From: Bacteroidota bacterium
GTDB lineage: Bacteria; Bacteroidota; Bacteroidia; Bacteroidales; UBA10428
NCBI GenBank assembly: GCA_017860375.1
Contig: JAGDMB010000024.1
Coordinates: forward strand, 1-14,251
Direction of reading: 5' to 3'
Length of the DNA stretch: 14,251 bases
Part shown: in pieces, positions 7,530-14,251 of the stretch
How the letters are laid out: the number at the start of each line of letters is the position of its first letter
Numbering within the stretch: the first letter of the stretch is position 1
The notes under the pieces: generated by a model
Told to the model about the DNA's origin: nothing
Databases searched by the model: none
Seen by the model: only the letters and a program-made list of their open reading frames with translations
Position numbers and translations under genes: made by a program

Positions 7530-7782
7530 AGGATTCGTTTTTATGCGACTTAAATTTACCGCAAACATTCGGCACCGGGTATGATTTCAATCATATGCAA
7601 AGCAAACAAACCAATTGCCGTGGCCCGACGAAGCGGATTTACGGCAACCTGATCTGTCCTTGCTGCGACAGGACTTGATGCCTGTATGGTTTCTTCATAA
7701 AAAAGTTAATAATTAGTTCTTTAAATATTTTTAAAATGCAGGTGGTTGTAATAACTTGCCATTATCCTAACGCTTATCTATT
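7530..7782. other. Divergent intergenic region between arcC and the giant surface-protein gene
   Basis: 253 nt that must hold the start signals of both flanking genes. The stretch 7691-7738 is strongly AT-rich (runs of A, then TAAATATTTTTAAAA). No full TTTG / TAnnTTTG pair was found on either strand: the nearest are TATTTTTA (7726-7733, plus) and AATGTTTG (7562-7569, minus), each off consensus. A 5-bp inverted repeat (7656-7660 with 7670-7674) is too weak to call. A 27-codon frame at 7595-7678 (plus) is described under findings. Confidence 0.5.
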
Positions 7783-10700
7783 ATGAATACAAAATTTTGC
7801 AAAAGGCTGAATACAGGAGATTTCCGTTTAATAAAACTGGTGTTTTCGGCTTCGATTATTCTCCTCTCCTTTTCTTCGTATTCGCAGATTACCTGGGATG
7901 GTGGTGCCGGCACCACAAACTGGAATGATAACCTCAACTGGACGGGAGATGCGATACCCTTGCCCGGGAATGATGTCGTTATCGGTACCGCTGTATCCAT
8001 TACAAATGTTCCCACCATCAGCCTGAATTCACTCAGCATAACGCAGAATGTTACCCTGCAGAGCAGTGCAGGAGCCACTATAACCATTAATAATGCCAGC
8101 GCCACCCCGGCAATCCATATAAGCAACGCACAAACCTTAACCCTGGGGGCGGGAACAGCAGCCTCTTCCGTTAATCTTGTATTTCAGGCTGTTACCGGGG
8201 CCACCACCATCGACGGGACGATGATAAATACCGCAAACAACACCCTTACGATAAATAACGGGCAAACGCTTACGGTATCCGGAACGATCAGCAACAACGG
8301 AACCGTTACCTGTGACGGGCTCATTGCAGGAACAGGAAGTTTCGTCCAGCAGACAAATGCAACGCTTGCGATCGGAAACAATATCACCATTGCGACGCTT
8401 ACAGCGGTTTCAACGGGAAATACCGTGAATTATACCAGGAGCGGAGCGCAAAACATTCTGCCTGTCTCGTATTACAATCTGACCCTCTCCGGTAATAATA
8501 CCAAAACGATCACCGGGACGACACAAGTTGCCGGTGTTTTATCTTTCAGCGGCGCTGCCACCCTGGCTATAGGAGCAAATGCCCTTACAGCAGCATCGGT
8601 GAACCGTGTCAATGCGGTTGCCGTGACGGTGGCTGACGGCTCATTCATTGTGAACAACAGCCTCCTCCTGAATGCTGCAGATCCCATTACTTTTTCGGGT
8701 GCAGGCACATTGAATGTCGCCGGAGATCTCACCTGTGGTGCGCTTACCGCTAATGCAAGCACCATCCTGGTATCGGGGAATTTTGGTCCTGACTCCTTTA
8801 CGCCCAATACCGGTACCGTGAACCTGAACGGTACCGGCCCACAGCAGATCAACGGCGGGTATACCTTTAATAATCTGACCTTATCGGGCGGCGGGAACAA
8901 AATACTTACCGCAAACATCAATGTAGCGGCAGCGGGCACGCTTAATCTGGTTTCCGGTGTTTTGCAACTGGGCAACTTTAACCTGGTTTTCCTGGGAACA
9001 ACCGGTATTGCGTCTATCACTGGAACGCCGAAGGCAAGCACAATGATCGAGACCAATGGAAACGGTGTGCTGAGGTTTACGAATCCCAGCCTGGCAAATA
9101 CCGCACTTAACGGGACATATCCCATTGGGTACAACGGCACGTATAATCCCCTGGTAGTTTCCGGTCTGGCAGGAGGTGCAGCGAACCGCACCTTCAATGT
9201 AAGGGTGGTAACCGGACAGCTCTTTACGAACGGTGTGAACCGGTATTGGGAAATTGGTCAGAGCAACGTCACAGGAACCGCTACTTTATCGTTCAAATAC
9301 AATGCCAGCGAAGCCACAGGCGATACGATCAAATTTCAGCCGTATACGAACATTTCCGGATTATGGGCCCTTGCTCCTTCGCCATCAGCACAAGGTGTGA
9401 ATCCGGTTACGTCCACAACAGCTGCGGCATTGCCGGCAACCAGCTTATGGACAGCAGGTGCGCCCGGTGCCTTTTATTCCTACCAGACAGGCGACTGGAA
9501 CAATCCTTCAACCTGGACAACCGATCCTGGCGGGTCTACATTAATCAATCCCGCAAACACCATTCCCGGATACCTCGACGAGGTTACCATTTTAACAAGC
9601 CGCACCGTCAGTCTTACATCCGGCATTACAACGAATGGCCTGGATATAACCATCAATGGCGGGGGATTTTTGAACCTGGGTGCTTTTGCCTTTACCAGTG
9701 GCCTGAAATCCTTAAGCGGACAGGGAACGCTCAAGCTGGCTTCGAATTCGTTTCCGGCTCCCATTGCAACAAACACTTTCGTGTTGGCCGGAGGAGGCAC
9801 TACCGAATACAATGCCGCAATAGTCCTTCCGCCACAGACTGTATATAATAACCTTACGATAAATGCAGGCGGGACCGTTACCCTTGCCGGCAACCTTACC
9901 TTAAACGGTAATTTGCTTATCCAGCAAGGTGCATTTCAGATAAATGATGCCACCGCCACCCGAAGACAGCTTACGATTAACGGAAATGTGACGGTCAGCA
10001 GCGGAGCATCCTTTACGGTTGGCACCGGGAATACCACCACACAGACTAATCCCATCGGCATTACCACAACAGTGGCAGGACCTTATATTAATTATTATGA
10101 TGCCCAATCGCACCGTGTGGTGGTTTTCGGCGATTTTACCAACAACGGTACGGTAAGGTTCACGAACCAAACCTTCCCCGTGTACAATCAGTTTCCTACG
10201 ACTGGCTTTGCAGCCGTTTATTTTCGCGGTTCCAGCAACAATACACTGACATGCAACAGCCAAACCGATTTTTATAATCTGGTACTCGATAAAGGCAACG
10301 ACAATACCTTCGTTTTGACGTTGTATTCCTATGCCTTTGGCAATTTCAGGTTGTTTGGTGCCAATACCGCACCGGGTGATGTCTTGATGGGGGCTACCAA
10401 TGCCAATCCCAATCTTAAAAAAGCGCTTTGGATAAGAAATGGCACCCTTGACCTGAAAGGGCTGCTGGTGATTCCCTCTCTCACGGAAGGCGCCACTGCG
10501 GCATGGCCTACAAGCGATTATATCATACCATCGAACGGGGCGATGATCCTCGACGGTCCATTCGTTACGGTACTTACCACTGCTGATGATTACGGGGAAG
10601 TGAATGTGGCATATGGCGTATCAGGCGGAACAGGACTGGCGAACGGCGTTGCATTGGGCGGTAACAGTGGGATTGCCGTTGTGGGCAGTCTGCAGGTGAA

Positions 10701-13700
10701 CAATGGGTATTTATCAACCCGCGAATCGAACGGGATTACCTATTGGAGTCATGGATCGGGAGCCCGGATTATAATAAGCGGCGGAAAGATAGATACCAAG
10801 CAGTTTCATAATCCGGAGGGGACGACCAACGGATTGGTTTCGTATTTACAATCCGGTGGAGATGTGATCTTCCGCGGCCGTTTTCAAAATACAATCGGTT
10901 ATACGGATGTGAACAGCCTTACCATTCCTGTCATCAACACGGTAAGGGCTGCCAATGGAATTGATGCCACTGCCGGTATCGGAACCTTAAGCATTAACAG
11001 CAATGCAGCGAACGGCTTTACCATGTCTGGCGGTTCGATTACCCTGTACGATGTATGCGGCACTGCTGCGACGAATTATGCATTCTATGCAGGCTGCCCT
11101 GTTTCAAATATAAACGTGACCGGCGGTACGGTTCAGATTACGCCTACTGCCGGAAGCGGACTGGCAGATGCCAATTATGCAATAAATTCCCTGGCGCCTT
11201 TTGGAAACCTTACCATAAACAGGGCCAGCGGAGCTGCATCCGTACAATTGAATACGAATCCCCTGACAATAGTAGGGAATCTTAATCTGGCCACGGCATC
11301 CAGCATTTTAACAACGAACAATCTCGATGTCACGGTTGGCGGAAACTTTACCATTCAATCTGGCGCTGCGTATAATGCGGGGACAAATACAACCCTGTTC
11401 AATGGTTCATCGGCACAAACATTTACCGTAAATTTAGCCACTGCCTTAGCGCTGAACAATTTTTCCATCAGTAAACCGGCTGGCGTGGCAGTAAACATGG
11501 CCGGAACCCAAAAAACAATCAATGTGTCGGGAAATCTCAACCTTGCTTTGGGAACACTGAACGATAACGGCGATGCAATAAATGTAGCAAAAAATATATT
11601 CAATTCCGGGCTCCATACCGGTTCAGGGAAAATATCCCTGAATGGCACCGCCGCCCAGACCATTGATGGGAACGGTGTATTCCAGAACCTTGAGTTGAAC
11701 AATGCATTTGGTGCCATCGGTTCTGCCCCGGTTTCCTTACGCGCAAATACCACCGTTAACGGTACGCTGACATTGCTTCAGGACAGGCTTTTTAATATCG
11801 GAGGATTTAATCTGAAACTGAATGCATCGGCAACGGTCGCAAACGGTGGTACGAACCGGTATATCCTTTCTGCAGGGAATTCGGGTGACGGAGGGATTAC
11901 AAAACAGTATTCCGCTTCCTCTGCCGGGTTTACATTCCCCATTGGCGCCCCCACCCTAACGCCTCCGTTGGCTGCGGCATACACTCCCGCCACGATAAGC
12001 ATTACCGCGGCACCCGCAGTGTGGGGAACTGTAACGGTTGTTCCTGTCGGATTGGAGCACCCTGCCACTACCACGAAGAATTTAAATCTCACCTATTACT
12101 GGAGGGTCAAATCGGCAGGCTTTTCCGGATTGGCTGCCGGTTCGGTTACGCATAGTTATATGTACAATCCTGCCGATGTGCCAAACCCGGGTCAGATTGG
12201 CAGTTACGTGCCGGCACGGTACGATGAACTCACCTTTACATGGACCAGCGGCACAACGGCAAGCATTAATACCGTAACGCATTTGATTGGTGTAGGGGCC
12301 GGTGATCCATTTATGACCAATACCAATACCATTGACGGTGATTATACAGCCGGGCTGGCTGCTGATTTCGGCGTCCCGGCGAAATTCTGGAGCCGGCGAA
12401 GCGGTAACTGGAACCAGACAAACACTTGGTCAACCACAGGGCCCAACGGGCCGGCAGCCGCACGGATACCTGTTGCCGGAGACATTGTGATAATCGGGAA
12501 TTATCCTGCCCGAAATGATTCCGTTTTTCTTACCACTTCTTTTGCAGCTGCAAACACCGGGGTTCAGAATTGCGCCAGCCTGCAGATTGCAAATGGTTCT
12601 GTTCTTGATGTGGGCAACAATCCAAATTCCAATTTCGGGGTTCTGCAATCCTATACCGGCGGCAACGGTAAAATTAAAATATCGGCTACGAACCCTGGCA
12701 CTGCGAATCCGTTTGTCATACCTTTTCCTTCAGGAGATTTTTCGGATTTCAATAACAACGGCGGCACCACTCATTATTATACCGGATGTAATTGCTATGC
12801 TCAGTTTTACTTATCGCCAACGGTGACCTCCTATGGCAATGTAATTTTTTCACCGGCAGGCTCCGACAATATTATATTCCCGAATACAGATGTTACCATC
12901 AACGGTAATCTGACGAATAATGGAACCACGAGTGGATCCTGGTTATGTCCCAGCTGGTATGACGGGCCGGCTTATCCAGGGGGAAATATGCCATGGCACA
13001 ATCCCGGCGTATACCATACGATCGAAAAAACGATCCATATAACCGGCAACTTCTTTATGAACGGCGGCACATTTTTCTTTACGAGTGATAATAATCTGCC
13101 ACAGCATGTCGTCGTTGACGGAAACGTTACCATTGCAGCGAATGCAGGTCTGGATGTCTGTTACAACCTCATCGCCAATTACTTCGGGAACACCACACAG
13201 CTGAATACATTTACGATCGGCGGTAATTTAATAAACAATTCCGATTCAGTCCGCTTCAATTATAACAATGGCAGCAAAATATGCGACGTGACATTCAACG
13301 GATCAGGGAATGCTTCCATTACCGGCGCAGGAAAGATTAATTTCCATAATGTTACTGTAAACAAGGGCAATTCCCAGGCAACAACACTTACCGTGGGTCT
13401 TGCCGGATGGATGGCTACGCCCATTAACAATTGGCTGACCCTGCAAAATGGCACGCTGATTTATAACCGTACCGGCAGTTTAAACATTACCACCACGGGT
13501 ACCTTTGCCATTCCTGCAACTGCAGGGCTGACCCTTAACACGCCGTCAAATGTGTTTATCGCCAATGCCAATTCCAATGTGAATACCCTGTTCCTAAGCG
13601 GAAAGCTTACGCTGGCTGCGGGAAATACCGGAAATGTATACATCGGTCAGCCGGGAGCACCGAACGATTGCCATAATGATATTGAATATTCCAGCGGCGG

Positions 13701-14251
13701 TGCATCCACGATTCAGGTGGATGGCGGTACCCTGCATGTGAACGGCCAGATACGCCGTAACCCCTCCAATGCTGCCGGTATATTGCGATATTCCCAGTCG
13801 GGCGGGACAGTCAGGATCTACGGAAGAAATTGCGTAGCTCCCTATATCGATAATGCCAAACTTGAAGTGCTCAACAACGGCAGCCAGTTTACCATGACCG
13901 GCGGTGCACTGATTATTAACCGCGGCAACGGTGGCCTGTTTGGCGACCTTTACCTGCGGCCGCAAACCGGTTCGGTAACCGGCGGAACCATCACCTTTAC
14001 GCCCGGAGGCCCTATCGGATCGAATCAAAACTACCAGGTGGATGCGAACCTGCCCTTGCATAATGTGGCCATAACCGGTATTAATGCAACCAACAAGGCT
14101 ACCGTTCAGTTGATGGTGAGCCCCCTGGTATTGAACGGAAACCTTGCCCTGTCGAATATCAATAGTGTTCTGAATGCGGTATCCGCATCGGGAAACAGCA
14201 TTAATGTCACGTTTAATGGCAATGTTGACAACCAGGGCAATACCGCTTCTT
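7783..14251 (+). CDS. Giant secreted Asn/Thr/Gly-rich beta-repeat protein, probable surface adhesin (3' end outside window)
   Basis: One frame runs without a stop from ATG 7783 to the right edge: 2156 codons visible, C-terminus missing. Residues 1-34 look like a signal peptide: basic start (Lys4, Lys7, Arg8, Arg15, Lys18), hydrophobic LVFSASIILLSFSS, likely cut before QITWDGG. The rest is low in charge and rich in Asn, Thr, Gly, Ala and short beta strands, with repeated GNLTLNGNL-like turns that suggest a right-handed beta-helix or stacked beta solenoid. Three Trp-rich heads (residues about 36-68, 564-602, 1535-1572) and two cap segments (about 443-491 and 1383-1440, each ending YW) divide it into cycles. 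No catalytic motif was recognised. Such proteins in Bacteroidetes often carry a type IX secretion sorting domain at the C-terminus, which cannot be checked here. No Shine-Dalgarno sequence precedes the start; the signal peptide right after the ATG supports it. An adhesin or matrix role is inferred from architecture alone. Confidence 0.88.
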   Translation, partial: MNTKFCKRLNTGDFRLIKLVFSASIILLSFSSYSQITWDGGAGTTNWNDNLNWTGDAIPLPGNDVVIGTAVSITNVPTISLNSLSITQNVTLQSSAGATITINNASATPAIHISNAQTLTLGAGTAASSVNLVFQAVTGATTIDGTMINTANNTLTINNGQTLTVSGTISNNGTVTCDGLIAGTGSFVQQTNATLAIGNNITIATLTAVSTGNTVNYTRSGAQNILPVSYYNLTLSGNNTKTITGTTQVAGVLSFSGAATLAIGANALTAASVNRVNAVAVTVADGSFIVNNSLLLNAADPITFSGAGTLNVAGDLTCGALTANASTILVSGNFGPDSFTPNTGTVNLNGTGPQQINGGYTFNNLTLSGGGNKILTANINVAAAGTLNLVSGVLQLGNFNLVFLGTTGIASITGTPKASTMIETNGNGVLRFTNPSLANTALNGTYPIGYNGTYNPLVVSGLAGGAANRTFNVRVVTGQLFTNGVNRYWEIGQSNVTGTATLSFKYNASEATGDTIKFQPYTNISGLWALAPSPSAQGVNPVTSTTAAALPATSLWTAGAPGAFYSYQTGDWNNPSTWTTDPGGSTLINPANTIPGYLDEVTILTSRTVSLTSGITTNGLDITINGGGFLNLGAFAFTSGLKSLSGQGTLKLASNSFPAPIATNTFVLAGGGTTEYNAAIVLPPQTVYNNLTINAGGTVTLAGNLTLNGNLLIQQGAFQINDATATRRQLTINGNVTVSSGASFTVGTGNTTTQTNPIGITTTVAGPYINYYDAQSHRVVVFGDFTNNGTVRFTNQTFPVYNQFPTTGFAAVYFRGSSNNTLTCNSQTDFYNLVLDKGNDNTFVLTLYSYAFGNFRLFGANTAPGDVLMGATNANPNLKKALWIRNGTLDLKGLLVIPSLTEGATAAWPTSDYIIPSNGAMILDGPFVTVLTTADDYGEVNVAYGVSGGTGLANGVALGGNSGIAVVGSLQVNNGYLSTRESNGITYWSHGSGARIIISGGKIDTKQFHNPEGTTNGLVSYLQSGGDVIFRGRFQNTIGYTDVNSLTIPVINTVRAANGIDATAGIGTLSINSNAANGFTMSGGSITLYDVCGTAATNYAFYAGCPVSNINVTGGTVQITPTAGSGLADANYAINSLAPFGNLTINRASGAASVQLNTNPLTIVGNLNLATASSILTTNNLDVTVGGNFTIQSGAAYNAGTNTTLFNGSSAQTFTVNLATALALNNFSISKPAGVAVNMAGTQKTINVSGNLNLALGTLNDNGDAINVAKNIFNSGLHTGSGKISLNGTAAQTIDGNGVFQNLELNNAFGAIGSAPVSLRANTTVNGTLTLLQDRLFNIGGFNLKLNASATVANGGTNRYILSAGNSGDGGITKQYSASSAGFTFPIGAPTLTPPLAAAYTPATISITAAPAVWGTVTVVPVGLEHPATTTKNLNLTYYWRVKSAGFSGLAAGSVTHSYMYNPADVPNPGQIGSYVPARYDELTFTWTSGTTASINTVTHLIGVGAGDPFMTNTNTIDGDYTAGLAADFGVPAKFWSRRSGNWNQTNTWSTTGPNGPAAARIPVAGDIVIIGNYPARNDSVFLTTSFAAANTGVQNCASLQIANGSVLDVGNNPNSNFGVLQSYTGGNGKIKISATNPGTANPFVIPFPSGDFSDFNNNGGTTHYYTGCNCYAQFYLSPTVTSYGNVIFSPAGSDNIIFPNTDVTINGNLTNNGTTSGSWLCPSWYDGPAYPGGNMPWHNPGVYHTIEKTIHITGNFFMNGGTFFFTSDNNLPQHVVVDGNVTIAANAGLDVCYNLIANYFGNTTQLNTFTIGGNLINNSDSVRFNYNNGSKICDVTFNGSGNASITGAGKINFHNVTVNKGNSQATTLTVGLAGWMATPINNWLTLQNGTLIYNRTGSLNITTTGTFAIPATAGLTLNTPSNVFIANANSNVNTLFLSGKLTLAAGNTGNVYIGQPGAPNDCHNDIEYSSGGASTIQVDGGTLHVNGQIRRNPSNAAGILRYSQSGGTVRIYGRNCVAPYIDNAKLEVLNNGSQFTMTGGALIINRGNGGLFGDLYLRPQTGSVTGGTITFTPGGPIGSNQNYQVDANLPLHNVAITGINATNKATVQLMVSPLVLNGNLALSNINSVLNAVSASGNSINVTFNGNVDNQGNTAS
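7888..7986 (+). repeat. Trp-rich head module 1 of the giant protein
   Basis: The mature protein opens with TWDGG, then NWNDNLNW, then PLPGNDVVIG. The same plan of paired Trp residues followed by Pro and a D-V-[VT]-I strand recurs in the two later heads, and resembles the start of many secreted beta-helix proteins (for example the entry to G8-like domains). It marks the start of cycle 1. Confidence 0.6.
8419..8997 (+). repeat. Two beta-repeat units of cycle 1 (8419-8589 and 8812-8997)
   Basis: Both units follow one plan: a T-V-N-[YL] strand, a Gly/Gln turn, an aromatic followed by [YN]NLTLSG (YYNLTLSGNN and FNNLTLSGGG), then alternating strand-turn segments. Seven more units with the same NL[TE][LI] signature occur later in the frame (about 9796-9945, 10210-10371, 11191-11367, 11386-11613, 11626-11823, 13282-13491 and 14032 to the right edge), nine in all. 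Confidence 0.6.
9109..9255 (+). repeat. Cap segment closing cycle 1
   Basis: Residues about 443-491 read YPIGYNGTYNPLVV, then a beta-rich stretch, then NRYWEIG. Its counterpart at residues 1383-1440 (about 11929-12102) reads FTFPIG, then a TVTVVPVG stretch, then TYYWRVKS. Both come 70-100 residues before a Trp-rich head. The PIG ... YW pattern is frequent in Bacteroidetes repeat proteins and probably forms a beta-sandwich domain. Confidence 0.5.
9472..12384 (+). repeat. Super-repeat cycle 2 of the giant protein (971 residues, complete)
   Basis: Runs from head 2 (FYSYQTGDWNN, then STW) to the base before head 3. In order it holds the head, a GQGTLKL strand segment, beta-repeat units, an SGG-rich block (10741-11180) with YLQSGGDVIFRGR and FTMSGGSITLY, three more beta-repeat units (11191-11823), and cap segment 2 (about 11929-12102). 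Most parts up to about 11364 have an ordered counterpart in the incomplete cycle that follows. Confidence 0.6.
12385..14251 (+). repeat. Super-repeat cycle 3 of the giant protein (open at the right edge)
   Basis: Starts with head 3 (FWSRRSGNWNQ, then NTW). It then parallels cycle 2: GNGKIKI for GQGTLKL, HVVVDGNVTIAANAGLDV for QLTINGNVTVSSGASFTV, FHNVTVNKGN for FYNLVLDKGN, LQNGTL for IRNGTL, YSQSGGTVRIYGR for YLQSGGDVIFRGR, FTMTGGALII for FTMSGGSITL, and NKATVQL for GAASVQL. It stops at the window edge about where cycle 2 reaches its last beta-repeat units and cap. It also carries more Cys than the rest (for example Cys1669 and Cys1671). Confidence 0.6.

Noticed and set aside
7530..7568. Upstream ATG that would lengthen carbamate kinase by 13 residues
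   Set aside because: Family members start just before the ALGGN motif, and the added residues (MFAVNLSRIKTNP) have no family counterpart.
7656..7674. Inverted repeat GTCCT ... AGGAC
   Set aside because: Five pairs around a 9-nt loop and no T-run following; too weak for a terminator or operator call.
7767..9197. Several minus-strand frames of 68-241 codons under the start of the giant gene
   Set aside because: The plus-strand frame is continuous, starts with a signal peptide and shows protein-level repeats. The antisense products are rich in Val, Pro and Ala, as expected from the complement of Asn/Thr/Gly codons.
9246..9848. 200-codon plus-strand frame overlapping the giant gene in another phase
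   Set aside because: It is Arg/His/Gln-rich with no domain and no start signal, while the giant frame passes through it with head 2 and repeat units intact.

Overview
The window looks like chromosomal DNA of a Bacteroidota (Bacteroidetes) member. The evidence is a xylose cluster led by a NUDIX-type winged-helix regulator, a two-component-style propeller sensor, starts without Shine-Dalgarno sequences, two sites resembling the Bacteroidetes -7 element TAnnTTTG, and a very large repetitive secreted protein of the type common in this phylum. No rRNA, tRNA, CRISPR array, insertion sequence or attachment site was seen.

Region 1 (1-2960, minus strand) is a xylose catabolic operon. It is transcribed from a promoter at 2906-2937 through a NUDIX-family regulator, xylulokinase (xylB) and xylose isomerase (xylA), which runs off the left edge. 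Gaps of 27 and 65 nt fit one transcript. A 23-nt inverted repeat directly upstream of the -33 box is a candidate operator for the regulator. XylA would convert xylose to xylulose and XylB would phosphorylate it to xylulose 5-phosphate.

Region 2 (2976-7529, minus strand) starts with eleven tandem degenerate 7-mers that end on the stop codon of a 1132-residue membrane sensor. The sensor has about 14 periplasmic propeller blades, a Y_Y_Y domain, one membrane helix, a GAF domain and coiled coils, but no recognisable catalytic or DNA-binding output domain. Upstream of it lies a carbamate kinase gene (arcC) with no other arginine-deiminase gene nearby.

Region 3 (7530-7782) is a divergent intergenic region, partly AT-rich, without a clear promoter.

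Region 4 (7783-14251, plus strand) is one uninterrupted reading frame of 2156 codons that is still open at the right edge. It encodes a signal peptide followed by Asn/Thr/Gly-rich beta-strand repeats, and is probably a giant surface adhesin or beta-helix protein. It is built from cycles: a Trp-rich head, a long beta-repeat body, then a cap segment ending in an aromatic-Trp motif. Two cycles are complete and a third is open. The 971-residue second cycle and the incomplete third cycle align along most of their visible length, so a large in-gene duplication is the main unexplained structure of the window. The C-terminus, where a type IX secretion signal might sit, is outside the window.
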